A stretch of DNA of 64,000 nt from Balamuthia mandrillaris (lineage: Eukaryota > Discosea > Longamoebia > Balamuthiidae), in assembly GCA_031835245.1 (NCBI GenBank), contig JAVKOQ010000119.1, forward strand, positions 7,501 to 71,500, read 5' to 3'. The notes under the pieces were generated by a model. That model was not told the origin of the DNA. It did not search any database and saw only the letters and a program-made list of their open reading frames with translations. Positions 63,178 to 64,000 of this stretch are shown here, piece after piece. How positions within the stretch are numbered: the stretch's first letter is position 1; every line of letters begins with the position of its first letter. The translations under genes were made by a program, and so were the position numbers.

Positions 63178-64000
63178 ATGATAGTCGACAAAAATTACGC
63201 AGCCAAGGAAAAGAAAGTAGCAGAACAACCTCTCGAGATGGAGTTTGTAACGAAAGGACAAGCGGACAAAGGCAGGCAGAGCGGCCCTGACAAGCCGCTG
63301 GTTCATTCTCTTTACATCATCAACAAGTCGGGAGGTCTCATTTACCAAAAGGTACTTCTTGGTTTTTTTTTTTAAAAAAAATCTTTTATCGTTTGTTAGC
63401 AGCTACCCTTTTTTTTTTTGTTTGCTGGTAACACTTTTTTTTTATTCTTATTTGATTAGAATTTTGTGGAAGGAGTATCTATTGCTGAGGATCCTGTTCG
63501 TCTTGGTGGTCTACTTTATGGGTTTGTTTTTTCTCTTTATGTACCATTTTCATCTTTTTTCAAGATTTTTTTGCCTCTAACCTTCGGTCAACAAAAATAG
63601 CATGCACACATTTACCAGCAAGTTGTCCCCTGTTCCTGATTGTACTGGACTAGAAGTGTTGGAGACAGACACCTTCCGGCTGCATTGCTTCCAGACTCTC
63701 ACTGGTTTGTTCGAGCCTTCTCGTTCCTCTCTTGCTTCTTGCTTGCTATGTTCACTTCTCTTGTTCTCTCTTCTCTCTTCTCTCTTCTCTTCTCTTCGTC
63801 ATTCTCTCTTCTCTCTTCTCTCTTGCTAAACTTACTCATTTCAACAAAAAGGGACCAAGTTTTTCATGACGGCAGACGCAAAGCGGACAAACGTGGACAA
63901 GGTCCTCCAAAGCATCTACGTGTTATACACGGACTACGTGCTGAAGAACCCTTTCTACGAGTTCAAGAGGGAACAACCCATCCGCTGCGCCAAGTTCGAT
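63178..64000 (+). CDS. TRAPPC4: TRAPP complex subunit 4 (Trs23-like), cut by window end
   Basis: Four exons are visible (63178-63351, 63460-63521, 63601-63704, 63852 to window end). TRAPPC4 is a core subunit of the TRAPP exchange factor for Rab1/Ypt1 at the ER-Golgi boundary. LVHSLYIINKSGGLIYQK, VLETDTFRLHCFQTLTGTKFF and YVLYTDYVLKNPFYEF match the longin-fold family closely. The PDZ-like insertion of animal TRAPPC4 is absent, leaving only about 35 residues between the two halves. The first ATG adds a charged N-terminal extension; the in-frame Met at 63238 is an alternative start and would place TCGACAAAA motif DNA upstream of it. The C-terminal end lies outside the window. Confidence 0.88.

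Noticed and set aside
62794-63348. 184-codon minus-strand frame
   Set aside because: Overlaps exon 1 of TRAPPC4 on the other strand and shows no domain or signal.

Overview
This is nuclear DNA from a gene-dense protist, most likely an amoebozoan. The genes are split by short GT-AG introns (mostly 60-200 nt), intergenic gaps are small, and introns are packed with CT-rich microsatellites. The gene set is clearly eukaryotic: Rac and Rho GTPases, a RhoGEF, a TBC RabGAP, TRAPPC4, an RBM48-like minor-spliceosome protein, a SMYD5-like methyltransferase, steroid 5-alpha-reductase and CDP-diacylglycerol synthase. A discosean amoeba related to Balamuthia or Acanthamoeba would fit, but that is inference from style, not from a marker gene.

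Layout: 1-2167 is part of a tyrosine-recombinase mobile element with a Myb/SANT-like second part. About 2.2-4.0 kb is AT-rich and holds a chromodomain remnant of retroelement type. Then follow a histidine acid phosphatase (4062-6098, +), a glycosyltransferase-like type II membrane protein (6455-8563, +), a saccharopine-dehydrogenase-like oxidoreductase (8891-10437, -), a DH-PH RhoGEF (10707-14625, -), an RNF181-like RING E3 (14815-15861, +), a leucine-rich-repeat/SAPS fusion (15970-19689, -), a secreted GPI-anchored protein (20445-22982, +), a Rac (23707-24297, -), a second histidine phosphatase (24656-26476, +), CDP-DAG synthase (26937-28831, +), a SMYD5-like SET-MYND protein (29017-31187, -), a bacterial-type Xaa-His dipeptidase (32061-34133, +), an RBM48-like protein (34391-35581, +), two tandem small membrane proteins (35669-36904, +), a ZCCHC7/Air-like zinc-knuckle protein (37050-40146, -), an atypical Rho GTPase (40472-41732, +), a two-TM protein (41952-42338, -), a GRAM-TBC RabGAP (42608-49853, -), steroid 5-alpha-reductase (50547-51782, -), a WH2-like polyproline protein (52417-55965, +), a giant vWA/NTase-like/zinc-finger/glycosylase protein ending in uracil-DNA glycosylase (56181-62759, +) and the 5' part of TRAPPC4 (63178 to window end, +).

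The most unusual object is the 2,140-residue protein at 56181-62759. One chain carries a von Willebrand A domain, a nucleotidyltransferase-like fold with an inserted RanBP2 zinc finger, four acidic/basic repeats, a putative alkylpurine-glycosylase-like domain and a complete family-1 uracil-DNA glycosylase. It looks like a previously undescribed DNA-repair architecture. Next come the LRR-SAPS fusion, the Rho protein that lacks Gly12 and Gln61, and a recurring TCGACA/TCGATA motif near gene starts, including a three-copy 38-nt array at the SMYD5-like start codon.

Several genes act on Rho/actin signalling (RhoGEF, Rac, atypical Rho, WH2-like protein), on RNA (RBM48-like, ZCCHC7-like) or on membrane traffic and lipids (TBC, TRAPPC4, CDP-DAG synthase). 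Nothing here resembles an operon, and I treat the grouping as ordinary neighbourhood. Exon limits were read by eye from splice signals and frame continuity; where the frame sum closes I trust them to within a base or two.
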